A stretch of DNA of 14,364 bases, from positions 1 through 14,364 of the forward strand of contig WTHG01000531.1 of assembly GCA_011523245.1 (NCBI GenBank). The letters run 5' to 3'. The translations under genes were made by a program, and so were the position numbers. The DNA is from Verrucomicrobiales bacterium. GTDB lineage: Bacteria; Verrucomicrobiota; Verrucomicrobiia; Limisphaerales; UBA1100. Numbering within the stretch: position 1 is the first letter of the stretch; the number at the start of each line of letters is the position of its first letter. The notes beneath the pieces were generated by a model, which was given only the letters and a program-made list of their open reading frames with translations, did not search any database and was not told the origin of the DNA. Below, piece by piece: positions 1 through 6,171 of this stretch.

Positions 1-181
1 CAATCACCAGAACGAAATCCTTGAAGACAATCCATCCCTGATTGCAGTGACCTTTTGAGAGGTCGCCTTGATGGAAATACACGTTGGGAGCGACCTGTTG
101 AACCTCGCCGATTTTATCCGTGGCAATGAGAGAACCGGCCATGGACAGCACCGCCATGAAGGGAAGCAAAGTGGCTTTCAT
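1..181 (-). CDS. MBL-fold metallo-hydrolase, exported (5' part only)
   Basis: Reading the minus strand from the ATG at 181 gives 60 codons open to the window edge. The first ~20 residues (MKATLLPFMAVLSMAGSLIA) form a classical signal peptide. The following stretch contains VYFHQGDLSKGHCNQGWIVF and then FVLVI, which is the start of the metallo-beta-lactamase fold, the N-terminal beta strands before the HxHxDH metal site. The metal-binding motifs lie outside the window, so catalytic competence cannot be judged. Family members hydrolyse esters, lactams or other substrates; the substrate here is unknown. The gene lies 52 bp behind the DUF922 gene on the same strand but has its own possible promoter with the -10 box 6 nt before the ATG. 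The fold assignment is from recognising the N-terminal signature. Confidence 0.8.
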   Translation of the reverse strand, partial: MKATLLPFMAVLSMAGSLIATDKIGEVQQVAPNVYFHQGDLSKGHCNQGWIVFKDFVLVI

Positions 182-187
182 ACGGCC

Positions 188-216
188 ACGGTAGCCGCGC
201 GATGAAGGCGGCGCAA
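188..216 (-). promoter_or_regulatory. Possible promoter of the MBL-fold gene
   Basis: On the minus strand TTGCGC (211-216) is followed by a 17-nt spacer and TACCGT (188-193). The ATG at 181 begins only 6 nt after the -10 box, so transcription would start about at the A of the ATG. No Shine-Dalgarno sequence is present. The boxes are weak individually; the exact 17-nt spacing and the same arrangement at other genes here support the call. Confidence 0.4.
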
Positions 217-233
217 GCCGACGCTTGAAGAAA

Positions 234-809
234 CTAGGGGAACCGCGCGCCCTGCGATTTGCCGTGATTGGTGCGCCGATCGTAGTCCTGATGTAAGGCC
301 TTGTGAATGGCGACGACTTCCTTGGCCTTTTTCTTAATGGCCTCCTCGATCTCGATTTTGGAATTAAACGTGCCGAGTTGGCCGAGGCGTGTGTTGAGTG
401 TTTGGCCGGCGCGCTTGGCCAGTTCCACATGGCCTTCCTCATGGCGTTTGAGATTATTTAGGTAGACTATCCACAACCGGCGCGCCAAGGGGCTGCCTTG
501 CTGGATGTCGACCCATTTTGGGAAATGAATCGTAGCGGTGACTTTCACCGTGTGACCGCTGAGCCGATATTCGCCATTGCGTTGGGAATAGCGATAATCC
601 CAATTCAAATTCCAATCGGTGCGGGCATCGAATCGCTTACGCGTTTCGGGATTCAACGGGCCCACTTCATTGAGCTGACGGCGCAAATCCGCGTGCGTGC
701 GGCCCTTGATATCGTACAAGGCCCATTCACGTTTGAACTCAATCTCTGCCGCCTCAGCGCCCATCGGCAGCCAAAAGTTCAGCAGAAGAATGAACAAAAA
801 GAAACGCAT
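234..809 (-). CDS. DUF922 family secreted Zn-dependent protease-like protein
   Basis: A 191-residue protein starting with a signal peptide (hydrophobic residues 3-15, probable cleavage after GAEA at ~20). The mature part matches the DUF922 pattern as I know it: YDIKG near 32, a conserved DWNLNWDY at 65-72, FPKW at 96-99, then a helix carrying HEEGH at 123-127, which is the HExxH zinc-protease motif. A YDRRTNHG stretch at 176-183 resembles the conserved C-terminal end of the family and may supply a further ligand. It probably acts in the periplasm or outside the cell; substrates are unknown. The ATG lies 2 bp after the leuA stop codon, so it is probably translated from the leuA transcript. There is no evident metabolic link between the two genes. 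Confidence 0.75.
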   Translation of the reverse strand: MRFFLFILLLNFWLPMGAEAAEIEFKREWALYDIKGRTHADLRRQLNEVGPLNPETRKRFDARTDWNLNWDYRYSQRNGEYRLSGHTVKVTATIHFPKWVDIQQGSPLARRLWIVYLNNLKRHEEGHVELAKRAGQTLNTRLGQLGTFNSKIEIEEAIKKKAKEVVAIHKALHQDYDRRTNHGKSQGARFP

Positions 810-811
810 GA

Positions 812-2386
812 CTAAGGCTGGCGTGGTTTCCGCTTGCGGGATTTCTGAGCCTTGTTCAAGTGGCGGTTCACCGCGTTGAGATACGCCCGGGCACTGGCTT
901 CAATGATATCTGTACTGGCGCCCCGCCCGGAGACCCATTCAGTGTTGCCTCCGAAATCGACCTTTACCGTCACCTCGCCCAAGGCGTCCTTACCTTGGGA
1001 GACAGCGCGAATGTTATAATCCATCAGCTTGCCCCTTGTGGAGGTTATGCGATCAATGGCCTTCAATGACGCGTCCACCGGGCCGTCGCCGATGTTGGCA
1101 TCCTGTTGCACTTCTGTTTGTCGTCCGGTCTTGCGCGTTAACCGCACGGTGGCTGTGGGAACCGTTTGATTGCCGGTGCTGACGCTTAAATAATCGAGCG
1201 ACCATGTTTCCGGCACGGTGGTAATGTGGCCTTCCACCAGCGCGGCCAGATCGTCGTCATACACAAACTTCTTCTTGTCCCCGATTTCCTTGAATTTATC
1301 AAAGATCGATCCCACTTCGGCGGCGTCCATTTTGAAGCCAAGATGTTTCAAGCGCGCCGCCACCGCTGCCCGGCCACTGTGCTTGGTGAGCGGCAGCTCG
1401 GTCTTGCCCCAGCCCACGTGCTTGGGGTTCATGATCTCGTACGTTTCGCGCTTCTTTAGAATGCCGTCTTGATGAATCCCGCTGGAATGCGCAAACGCAT
1501 TCTCGCCCACAATCGCCTTGCTGCGCTGCACGCTCAAACCGCTCATGCGAGCGACCAGCTTGGAGGCTTTCACAATCTCTTTCGTGTCCACGCCCATGGT
1601 GAATCCACGATAGAATCTCTTGCGCGTCTTGAGCGCCATCACCACCTCCTCCATGGCCGCGTTGCCGGCGCGTTCGCCAATGCCGTTCACCGTGCATTCC
1701 ACCTGCCGGGCCCCGGCTTGCACGGCCGCCAACGAATTGGCGACGGCCAAGCCCAAATCATTGTGGCAGTGCACACTAATGACGGCCTTGCCCGTTTGGA
1801 ATTCCTCCACATTGTCGTGCAAATGCGCAATGAGTTGACCGAATTCATCGGGCACTGCCCAGCCTACCGTGTCGGGAATATTCACCGTGGTGGCACCGGC
1901 CGCCACCACGGACTTGCAGATCTCCACGAGAAAATCCGGCTCCGTTCGGGAACCGTCTTCTGGTGAAAATTCTATATCTTTAACATATTTACCGGCGCGC
2001 TTAACGCTCTCCACGGCCAGCCGAAGGATTTCGTTTTGAGCTTTACCCAGCTTGTGCTCCCGATGGATCTTGGAAGTGGCGAGAAAAATATGGATGCGCC
2101 CGCGTTTTCCAGCAGGTTTCACGGCGGCACCGGCAGCGTCAATATCCTTGGGCACGCATCGTGCCAGGCCGGCGATCTGTGGGCCCTTCACCTGTTTGGC
2201 GATGGTTTGCACGGCTGTAAAATCACCCTCACTGATCACAGGGAAGCCGGCCTCGATGACATCCACCTTCAAGGCCCCCAGTTGTTGAGCCACCGCCAGT
2301 TTTTCGCGGAGGTTCATGGAGGCCCCAGGGCATTGCTCGCCGTCACGGAGAGTGGTGTCGAAGATGAGGACTTTGTTTTTGCTCAT
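812..2386 (-). CDS. leuA: 2-isopropylmalate synthase
   Basis: LeuA condenses acetyl-CoA with 2-oxoisovalerate, the first committed step of leucine synthesis, in the cytosol. The 524-residue length fits the family. Visible motifs are DTTLRDGEQ (10-18), the catalytic and metal-binding start of the TIM barrel; EFSPEDGSRT (139-148); HCHNDLGLA (206-214) with metal-binding histidines; NGIGERAGN (234-242); SGIHQDG (292-298); and KHSGR (335-339). A C-terminal LeuA regulatory domain occupies about 395-510, the usual site of leucine feedback inhibition. It is LeuA rather than homocitrate or citramalate synthase by these motifs taken together. The upstream leader encodes a Leu-rich peptide followed by an attenuator, strongly supporting a leucine-pathway role. 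No strong Shine-Dalgarno is visible before the ATG. The lysine/arginine-rich tail (KAQKSRKRKPRQP) is unusual. No other leu genes are in the window. Confidence 0.93.
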   Translation of the reverse strand: MSKNKVLIFDTTLRDGEQCPGASMNLREKLAVAQQLGALKVDVIEAGFPVISEGDFTAVQTIAKQVKGPQIAGLARCVPKDIDAAGAAVKPAGKRGRIHIFLATSKIHREHKLGKAQNEILRLAVESVKRAGKYVKDIEFSPEDGSRTEPDFLVEICKSVVAAGATTVNIPDTVGWAVPDEFGQLIAHLHDNVEEFQTGKAVISVHCHNDLGLAVANSLAAVQAGARQVECTVNGIGERAGNAAMEEVVMALKTRKRFYRGFTMGVDTKEIVKASKLVARMSGLSVQRSKAIVGENAFAHSSGIHQDGILKKRETYEIMNPKHVGWGKTELPLTKHSGRAAVAARLKHLGFKMDAAEVGSIFDKFKEIGDKKKFVYDDDLAALVEGHITTVPETWSLDYLSVSTGNQTVPTATVRLTRKTGRQTEVQQDANIGDGPVDASLKAIDRITSTRGKLMDYNIRAVSQGKDALGEVTVKVDFGGNTEWVSGRGASTDIIEASARAYLNAVNRHLNKAQKSRKRKPRQP

Positions 2387-2414
2387 GTATTGTCTTTCGC
2401 AGCACGTTCTTTAC

Positions 2415-2450
2415 CAAAAAAAGAACCCCACCGCCAGCTTGGCGATGGGG
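2415..2450 (-). terminator. Intrinsic terminator (attenuator) in the leuA leader
   Basis: Minus strand: CCCCATCGCC, loop AAGCT, GGCGGTGGGG, then TTCTTTTTTT. This is a 10-bp GC-rich stem with one T-G wobble and a U-rich tail, a textbook Rho-independent terminator. It lies between the leader promoter and the leuA start, about 30 nt before the ATG, so it must be bypassed for leuA expression. Its 5' arm CCCCA can pair instead with TGGGG at 2476-2480. Confidence 0.88.
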
Positions 2451-2470
2451 CTCCCGAAATTGTCATCCGG

Positions 2471-2527
2471 CTAAACCCCAACCACCCGGCTGCTAAGAAG
2501 CAGCGCCCGTTGTAGTGGGAGGTTTAG
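2471..2527 (-). promoter_or_regulatory. Competing RNA hairpins of the leucine attenuator
   Basis: On the minus strand the leader-peptide region folds on itself. An outer 9-bp stem pairs CTAAACCTC (2519-2527) with GGGGTTTAG (2471-2479, one T-G wobble). An inner hairpin GCTGCT-TCTT-AGCAGC (2489-2504) is built exactly on the Leu13-15 codons. TGGGG (2476-2480), part of the outer stem's 3' arm, is complementary to CCCCA (2446-2450) at the foot of the terminator. A ribosome stalled at the Leu codons would open the outer stem and let GGGG invade the terminator; fluent translation up to the TAG would leave the terminator free. The pairings are read from sequence; the switching model is inference. Confidence 0.65.
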
Positions 2528-2539
2528 TCCGTAAAGCAC
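2471..2539 (-). CDS. Leucine-rich leader peptide of the leuA attenuator
   Basis: A GTG-started reading frame of 22 codons: VLYGLNLPLQRALLLSSRVV followed by GV and TAG. Seven residues are leucine, including three in a row at 13-15 (CTG CTT CTT), and three are encoded by the often rare codons CTA, CTC, CTA at positions 5, 7 and 9. This is the hallmark of a leader peptide that senses charged Leu-tRNA, like leuL of enterobacteria. An in-frame TAA occurs four codons upstream, so GTG is the only plausible start. That GTG lies 11 nt after the -10 box, leaving almost no 5' UTR. The peptide itself need have no function; translation speed is the signal. It is too small for normal gene finders, and the call rests on composition, position and RNA structure together. 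Confidence 0.75.
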   Translation of the reverse strand: MLYGLNLPLQRALLLSSRVVGV

Positions 2540-2550
2540 GGCGCGTTGTT

Positions 2551-2581
2551 AGTATAGGCACTGTCGCGCGTCAATGTTGAA
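2551..2581 (-). promoter_or_regulatory. Probable promoter of the leuA leader
   Basis: A near-consensus -10 TATACT lies at 2551-2556 on the minus strand. The best -35 candidates are TTCAAC (2576-2581, 19-nt spacing) and TCAACA (2575-2580, 18-nt). A better-looking TTGACG (2569-2574) is only 12 nt away, too close to work with this -10. It overlaps the divergent pgi promoter, so the two may compete. Confidence 0.5.
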
Positions 2582-2605
2582 TACCGCGCTCTTCCGGTCT
2601 ATGCT
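2577..2605 (+). promoter_or_regulatory. Probable promoter of pgi-mnmG
   Basis: TTGAAT (2577-2582), a 17-nt spacer and TATGCT (2600-2605). The pgi ATG follows 11 nt after the -10 box, predicting a 5' UTR of only about 4-5 nt, and no Shine-Dalgarno sequence is present. The -35 region overlaps that of the oppositely oriented leuA leader promoter. Confidence 0.55.
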
Positions 2606-2616
2606 CCGCGCTCCCC

Positions 2617-4239
2617 ATGGAAACCGACGCACTAAAACTATGGCAGCGCTACAAGGAGCGCACGACATTTCATGATGAGATAGGCCTAAGCCTGGATTTG
2701 AGCCGTGTAGATTTTGCGGATGATTTTTTTGACCAACAGTCCGAAAGCATCAACAAAGCCTTCACTGCAATGGCTGACTTGGAACAAGGTGCCATTGCGA
2801 ACCCTGATGAAAACCGGATGGTCGGTCACTATTGGCTCCGGAAGCCCGAATTGGCGCCCTCAGAAGACATCCAACAACAAATCAAGGTTTGCCTCGAAAA
2901 TGTTAAGGCCTTTGCTGGCTCCGTTCATTCCGGTGAAATATCCGGTGCGGATGGACCGTTTGAAAATGTAATTGTAATCGGTATCGGGGGATCCGCTTTG
3001 GGCCCACAATTTGTTTCGCACGCACTGGGATGCTCACAAGCAGATCGCATGAAAATGTGGTTTTTGGACAACACAGACCCAGACGGTATCGATAAAGTAA
3101 TAGATGAAATTGAATTATCACTTGGGAAAACGCTGTGTGTTGTTATCTCTAAATCTGGAGGCACTAAGGAAACGCGCAATGGGATGCTGGAAGCCAGGGC
3201 TGCTTATGAGCGGAAGGGGTTAAATTTTGAAGAGCACGTCTGTGCGGTTACGGGGGGGGGGTCAGCCCTAGATCAAATAGCAAAGGATGGCGGTTGGTTA
3301 AAACGATTTCCAATGTGGGATTGGGTTGGGGGGCGTACCAGTGAAACGTCAGCGGTGGGATTACTGCCGGCCGCATTGCAAGGGGTTTGCATCGATCAGT
3401 TGCTGTCTGGGGCTGGAGCTTGCGATGAACTAACACGCAGTTCGGATTTGAGCAATAATCCAGCCGCAAGGTTAGCATTGGCGTGGTTTCATTGCTGTAA
3501 CGGTAAAGGTGAGAAAGATATGGTTATTTTGCCTTATAAAGACCGGTTGGAGTTGTTTTCACGCTACCTTCAGCAGCTCATCATGGAATCGCTGGGTAAG
3601 GATAAAGACTTGGATGGAAATGTGGTTCACCAAGGAATTGCCGTTTACGGTAATAAAGGTTCCACTGATCAGCATGCATATATCCAGCAGCTACGCGATG
3701 GCGTGCCCAACTTTTTTGCCACGTTTATTGAGGTGCAGAAAGAGCGTTCAGGCGAACTGTTCCACGTGGAACAAGGTGGGGTGACTGCCGGTGATTATTT
3801 GAGTGGGTTCTTCCAGGGAACTCGTAAAGCGCTTTATGAAAGCGGCCGTGAATCCATTACGATCACGATCAATGAAGTGACGCCATTTTCGGTAGGCGTG
3901 CTCATTGCCTTATACGAACGGGCTGTGGGGCTTTATGCCTCATTGGTTAACATTAATGCCTATCATCAGCCGGGGGTTGAGGCTGGGAAAAAGGCGGCGG
4001 AACGCGTGATTGATCTTGAATTGGCACTTTTTGAGTGTCTTATGCGGCGCGATGGGCATCCGATGAAGGTCGATGATCTGGCCATGGAAATGCAAGCTGT
4101 GGATGAGGTTGAGACGATCTACAAGGTATGCGAGCACCTCTGCGCAAATGGTCGTTTAGCGAAATTGCCAGGGGAAGGGCCGTTTGAGGTTCAGTACACT
4201 TTCCCTAAGGGGTCATCTGATGAGCTTCCGTTATCCTAA
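2617..4239 (+). CDS. pgi: Glucose-6-phosphate isomerase
   Basis: Pgi interconverts glucose-6-phosphate and fructose-6-phosphate in the cytosol (glycolysis and gluconeogenesis). The 540-residue protein has two SIS domains. Visible motifs are GIGGSALGP (122-130), SKSGGTKET (168-176) for phosphate binding, MESLGKDKDLDG (323-334) with the likely catalytic Glu, YGNKGSTDQHAY (354-365) with the catalytic His, and the late lysine in VEAGKKA (474-480). Residues ~485-540 form a C-terminal tail resembling the one I recall on cyanobacterial Pgi. Two oddities stand out. A run of ten G (3252-3261) encodes part of TGGGS, and a perfect parS palindrome is read as LFHVE at 381-385, in a variable stretch before VTAGDYL. 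The 3' end overlaps mnmG by 20 bp, indicating one operon. The start has a promoter directly in front and no Shine-Dalgarno sequence. Confidence 0.94.
   Translation: METDALKLWQRYKERTTFHDEIGLSLDLSRVDFADDFFDQQSESINKAFTAMADLEQGAIANPDENRMVGHYWLRKPELAPSEDIQQQIKVCLENVKAFAGSVHSGEISGADGPFENVIVIGIGGSALGPQFVSHALGCSQADRMKMWFLDNTDPDGIDKVIDEIELSLGKTLCVVISKSGGTKETRNGMLEARAAYERKGLNFEEHVCAVTGGGSALDQIAKDGGWLKRFPMWDWVGGRTSETSAVGLLPAALQGVCIDQLLSGAGACDELTRSSDLSNNPAARLALAWFHCCNGKGEKDMVILPYKDRLELFSRYLQQLIMESLGKDKDLDGNVVHQGIAVYGNKGSTDQHAYIQQLRDGVPNFFATFIEVQKERSGELFHVEQGGVTAGDYLSGFFQGTRKALYESGRESITITINEVTPFSVGVLIALYERAVGLYASLVNINAYHQPGVEAGKKAAERVIDLELALFECLMRRDGHPMKVDDLAMEMQAVDEVETIYKVCEHLCANGRLAKLPGEGPFEVQYTFPKGSSDELPLS
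3252..3261 (+). repeat. Ten-G homopolymer inside pgi
   Basis: Ten consecutive G residues within the pgi frame, read as ACG GGG GGG GGG. Gain or loss of one base would frameshift pgi at about residue 213. It may be a contingency tract or simply a place prone to sequencing error; the frame is intact as given. Confidence 0.9.
3758..3773. other. parS: parS centromere-like site 1 (inside pgi)
   Basis: TGTTCCACGTGGAACA, a perfect 16-bp palindrome. It fits the bacterial chromosomal parS consensus (TGTTnCACGTGnAACA type) recognised by ParB/Spo0J, which loads there, spreads and recruits SMC near the origin. The same 16 bases recur at 4926-4941, 1168 bp away. Two exact copies of a 16-mer palindrome in two unrelated genes are very unlikely by chance. 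Here it encodes Leu-Phe-His-Val-Glu of Pgi. parA and parB are not in the window, so binding is inferred from the match. Confidence 0.88.
4207..4212 (+). promoter_or_regulatory. Ribosome binding site of mnmG
   Basis: AAGGGG lies within the end of pgi, 7 nt before ATG 4220. It decides the mnmG start: an in-frame ATG 36 nt upstream at 4184 has no such site and would add 12 residues not expected in the family. Confidence 0.65.
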
Positions 4240-6160
4240 GGATTTCGACGTAATAGTCGTGGGCGCAGGTCACGCGGGCGTTGAGGCGGCTCTGGCGGCC
4301 GCGCGAATGGGTTGTGATGTGCTTATGCTCACCACCAATGTGGATACCATTGGCCAAATGAGTTGTAATCCGGCCATTGGAGGCTTGGCAAAAGGCCATT
4401 TAGCTCGGGAAATTGACGCATTAGGTGGAGAAATGGGCCGTTGCACAGATATGACAGGCCTGCAATTTCGGATGTTAAATACCGGCAAAGGGCCGGCTGT
4501 ATGGGCGCCTCGGGCACAGTGTGATAAAAAGGCGTACCAATTTCGCATGAAATGGATTTGCGAACGGGAACCTAATTTAACCATTCAGCAAGGCCAGGCT
4601 GACACGTTTCTTCACCGAAATCGCGAAGTGTATGGGGTGCAGACGGTGATGGGCGTTAAATACCATGCCCAAACGGTTGTGATCACGACCGGGACATTTT
4701 TGCGCGGACTTATGCATGTGGGCGATGCACAACAAAAAGGTGGGCGATCAGGCGAGGCGGCGGCCACGGGCTTGTCGGCCGCGCTTCAGGATGTGGGGCT
4801 GGAATTGGGGCGCCTCAAAACCGGCACGCCTCCTCGATTGCTCAAGCGGTCGGTTGATTTCTCACAATTAGAAAAACAGCCCGGGGATGAGCCCGTCCCG
4901 TTTTTTTCGTTTTGGCAGAATGATCTGTTCCACGTGGAACATTCTGGTGCGAATCCAGATGATATTGGGCGTTCGGAGGGGAATTATCCGCCAGGATCTA
5001 TACTGGATCGACTGAACGGCCAGTTGAATTGTTGGATGAGTGAAACCAACGAAAAAACCGCCGAAATCATCCGAAAAAATATTCATAAATCACCGATGTA
5101 TTCGGGGCAAATCGAAGGAGTTGGGCCGCGGTATTGCCCTTCAATCGAAGATAAAATTGTTCGATTCGCTGATAAGCCGACGCATCAGATATTTATCGAG
5201 CCAGAAGGCATTGCGACGGATGAGCTGTATATCAATGGATTTTCCACCTGCCTTCCGTTTGAGGTGCAATACGAAATCGTGCGGACTATTCGGGGCTGTG
5301 AAAACGCTGAAATCTTGCGGCCGGCGTATGCGGTGGAATATGACTACGCCCCACCCCGTCAGCTGCACCCATCATTGGAAGCCAAACCATGCCGCAACCT
5401 CTTCTTGGGCGGCCAAATCAACGGAACGTCAGGTTATGAAGAAGCTGGAGCTCAAGGTTTGATGGCTGGCATCAACGCCGCCCGTCGGGTTCAGGGTAAG
5501 AATCCTGTCGTGTTAAGGCGCGACCAAGCGTACATTGGTGTGCTGATAGATGATCTAATAACCAAGGGCACGAGCGAACCGTATCGAATGTTTACTAGCC
5601 GAGCTGAATACCGATTATTACTACGGCAGGACAACGCCGATTTAAGGTTAACCGATATCGGTAACGATGTAGGAACAGTTAAAATCCGGAATTATGAAGA
5701 TTTTGATCATAAAAAGAAAGCGATAAACAGTGAGATTTCCAGGCTTCAAAAGACATTTGAGGGTACGGTATCTTTGGAGCAATTATTGAAGCGGAATGAG
5801 ATGAGCTATGAGAAGCTGCCTCAAGCTCGGCTTGATTTGCCGGAAACGGTGAAACAGCAGGTTGAGATTACTGTGAAATATTCCGGTTATATTGATCGAC
5901 AAGAGGGAGAGGTTGCGCGGTTTCGGCAAATGGAGGATAAGCAGATTCCGGATTGGCTGGAATATGAGAATATCTCAGGATTGAGGAACGAGTCGCGGCA
6001 AAAGCTTTTGGATCATCGCCCGGCGACGTTGGGGCAGGCCTCGCGGATTTCCGGCATTTCACCTTCGGATGTCAGCCTCATTATGGTGCACATGAAACGC
6101 GGCCCCGAGGGTGATGAGCTTGAAAACGGGCCACACAACACATGTTGTGGAGATTTGTGA
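4220..6160 (+). CDS. mnmG: tRNA uridine-5-carboxymethylaminomethyl modification enzyme MnmG (GidA)
   Basis: With MnmE, MnmG makes the 5-carboxymethylaminomethyl group on wobble U34 of certain tRNAs, using FAD and methylenetetrahydrofolate. Seen: the FAD-binding GAGHAG (15-20), CNPAIGG (49-55), NTGKGPAVWAPRAQ, GTPPRL, YCPSIEDK, the second conserved block LFLGGQINGTSGYEEAGAQG, and FTSRAEYRLLLRQDNADLR. The C-terminal helical part ends in the usual ASRISGISPSDVSLIMVHMK. It has 646 residues from ATG 4220, slightly long. Part of the excess is a segment of about 27 extra residues between PFFSF and SETNEKT, and this holds a parS palindrome read as LFHVE (236-240). It overlaps pgi by 20 bp and is probably translationally coupled. 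In many bacteria mnmG lies near oriC with rsmG-parA-parB; here it is followed by a convergent gene instead. Confidence 0.96.
   Translation: MSFRYPKDFDVIVVGAGHAGVEAALAAARMGCDVLMLTTNVDTIGQMSCNPAIGGLAKGHLAREIDALGGEMGRCTDMTGLQFRMLNTGKGPAVWAPRAQCDKKAYQFRMKWICEREPNLTIQQGQADTFLHRNREVYGVQTVMGVKYHAQTVVITTGTFLRGLMHVGDAQQKGGRSGEAAATGLSAALQDVGLELGRLKTGTPPRLLKRSVDFSQLEKQPGDEPVPFFSFWQNDLFHVEHSGANPDDIGRSEGNYPPGSILDRLNGQLNCWMSETNEKTAEIIRKNIHKSPMYSGQIEGVGPRYCPSIEDKIVRFADKPTHQIFIEPEGIATDELYINGFSTCLPFEVQYEIVRTIRGCENAEILRPAYAVEYDYAPPRQLHPSLEAKPCRNLFLGGQINGTSGYEEAGAQGLMAGINAARRVQGKNPVVLRRDQAYIGVLIDDLITKGTSEPYRMFTSRAEYRLLLRQDNADLRLTDIGNDVGTVKIRNYEDFDHKKKAINSEISRLQKTFEGTVSLEQLLKRNEMSYEKLPQARLDLPETVKQQVEITVKYSGYIDRQEGEVARFRQMEDKQIPDWLEYENISGLRNESRQKLLDHRPATLGQASRISGISPSDVSLIMVHMKRGPEGDELENGPHNTCCGDL
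4926..4941. other. parS: parS centromere-like site 2 (inside mnmG)
   Basis: TGTTCCACGTGGAACA, identical to the palindrome at 3758-3773 and in the same codon register (CTG TTC CAC GTG GAA, Leu-Phe-His-Val-Glu). It sits in a segment of MnmG that appears inserted relative to E. coli. Clusters of parS close to the origin, often near or within gidA/rsmG/par genes, are well known. ParB binding here is inferred. Confidence 0.88.
6134..6149. repeat. Short inverted repeat at the end of mnmG
   Basis: CACAACA and TGTTGTG separated by only two bases, within the last codons of mnmG and just before the convergent channel gene. There is no T-run on either side, so it is not a standard terminator. It may still help end transcription in the 11-bp convergent gap, or be incidental. 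Confidence 0.3.
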
Positions 6161-6171
6161 AAACTTTAACG

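Noticed and set aside
213..226. CAAGC-GTCG-GCTTG hairpin after the DUF922 gene as a terminator
   Set aside because: Only 5 bp, no U-tract, and it overlaps the proposed -35 box of the MBL gene.
467..475. CTATCCACA resembling a DnaA box, suggesting an origin
   Set aside because: A single imperfect copy inside a coding gene with no AT-rich unwinding region or cluster.
1413..1424. CACGTG inside leuA as a third parS
   Set aside because: The flanks (AGCCCACGTGCTTG) lack the TGTTC/GAACA arms.
2383..2466. 27-codon minus-strand frame starting MTISGAPSPSW and overlapping the leuA start as ATGA
   Set aside because: It runs through the terminator hairpin, has no leucine codons and no Shine-Dalgarno. 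It is probably incidental, although it could couple translation in readthrough transcripts.
1469..2515. Long plus-strand reading frames (1469-1966 and 2036-2515) opposite leuA
   Set aside because: Their products look like no family and they are antisense to well-conserved LeuA motifs, so they are shadows.
2569..2574. TTGACG as the -35 box of the leuA leader promoter
   Set aside because: Only 12 nt from the TATACT box, too short for a working sigma-70 promoter.
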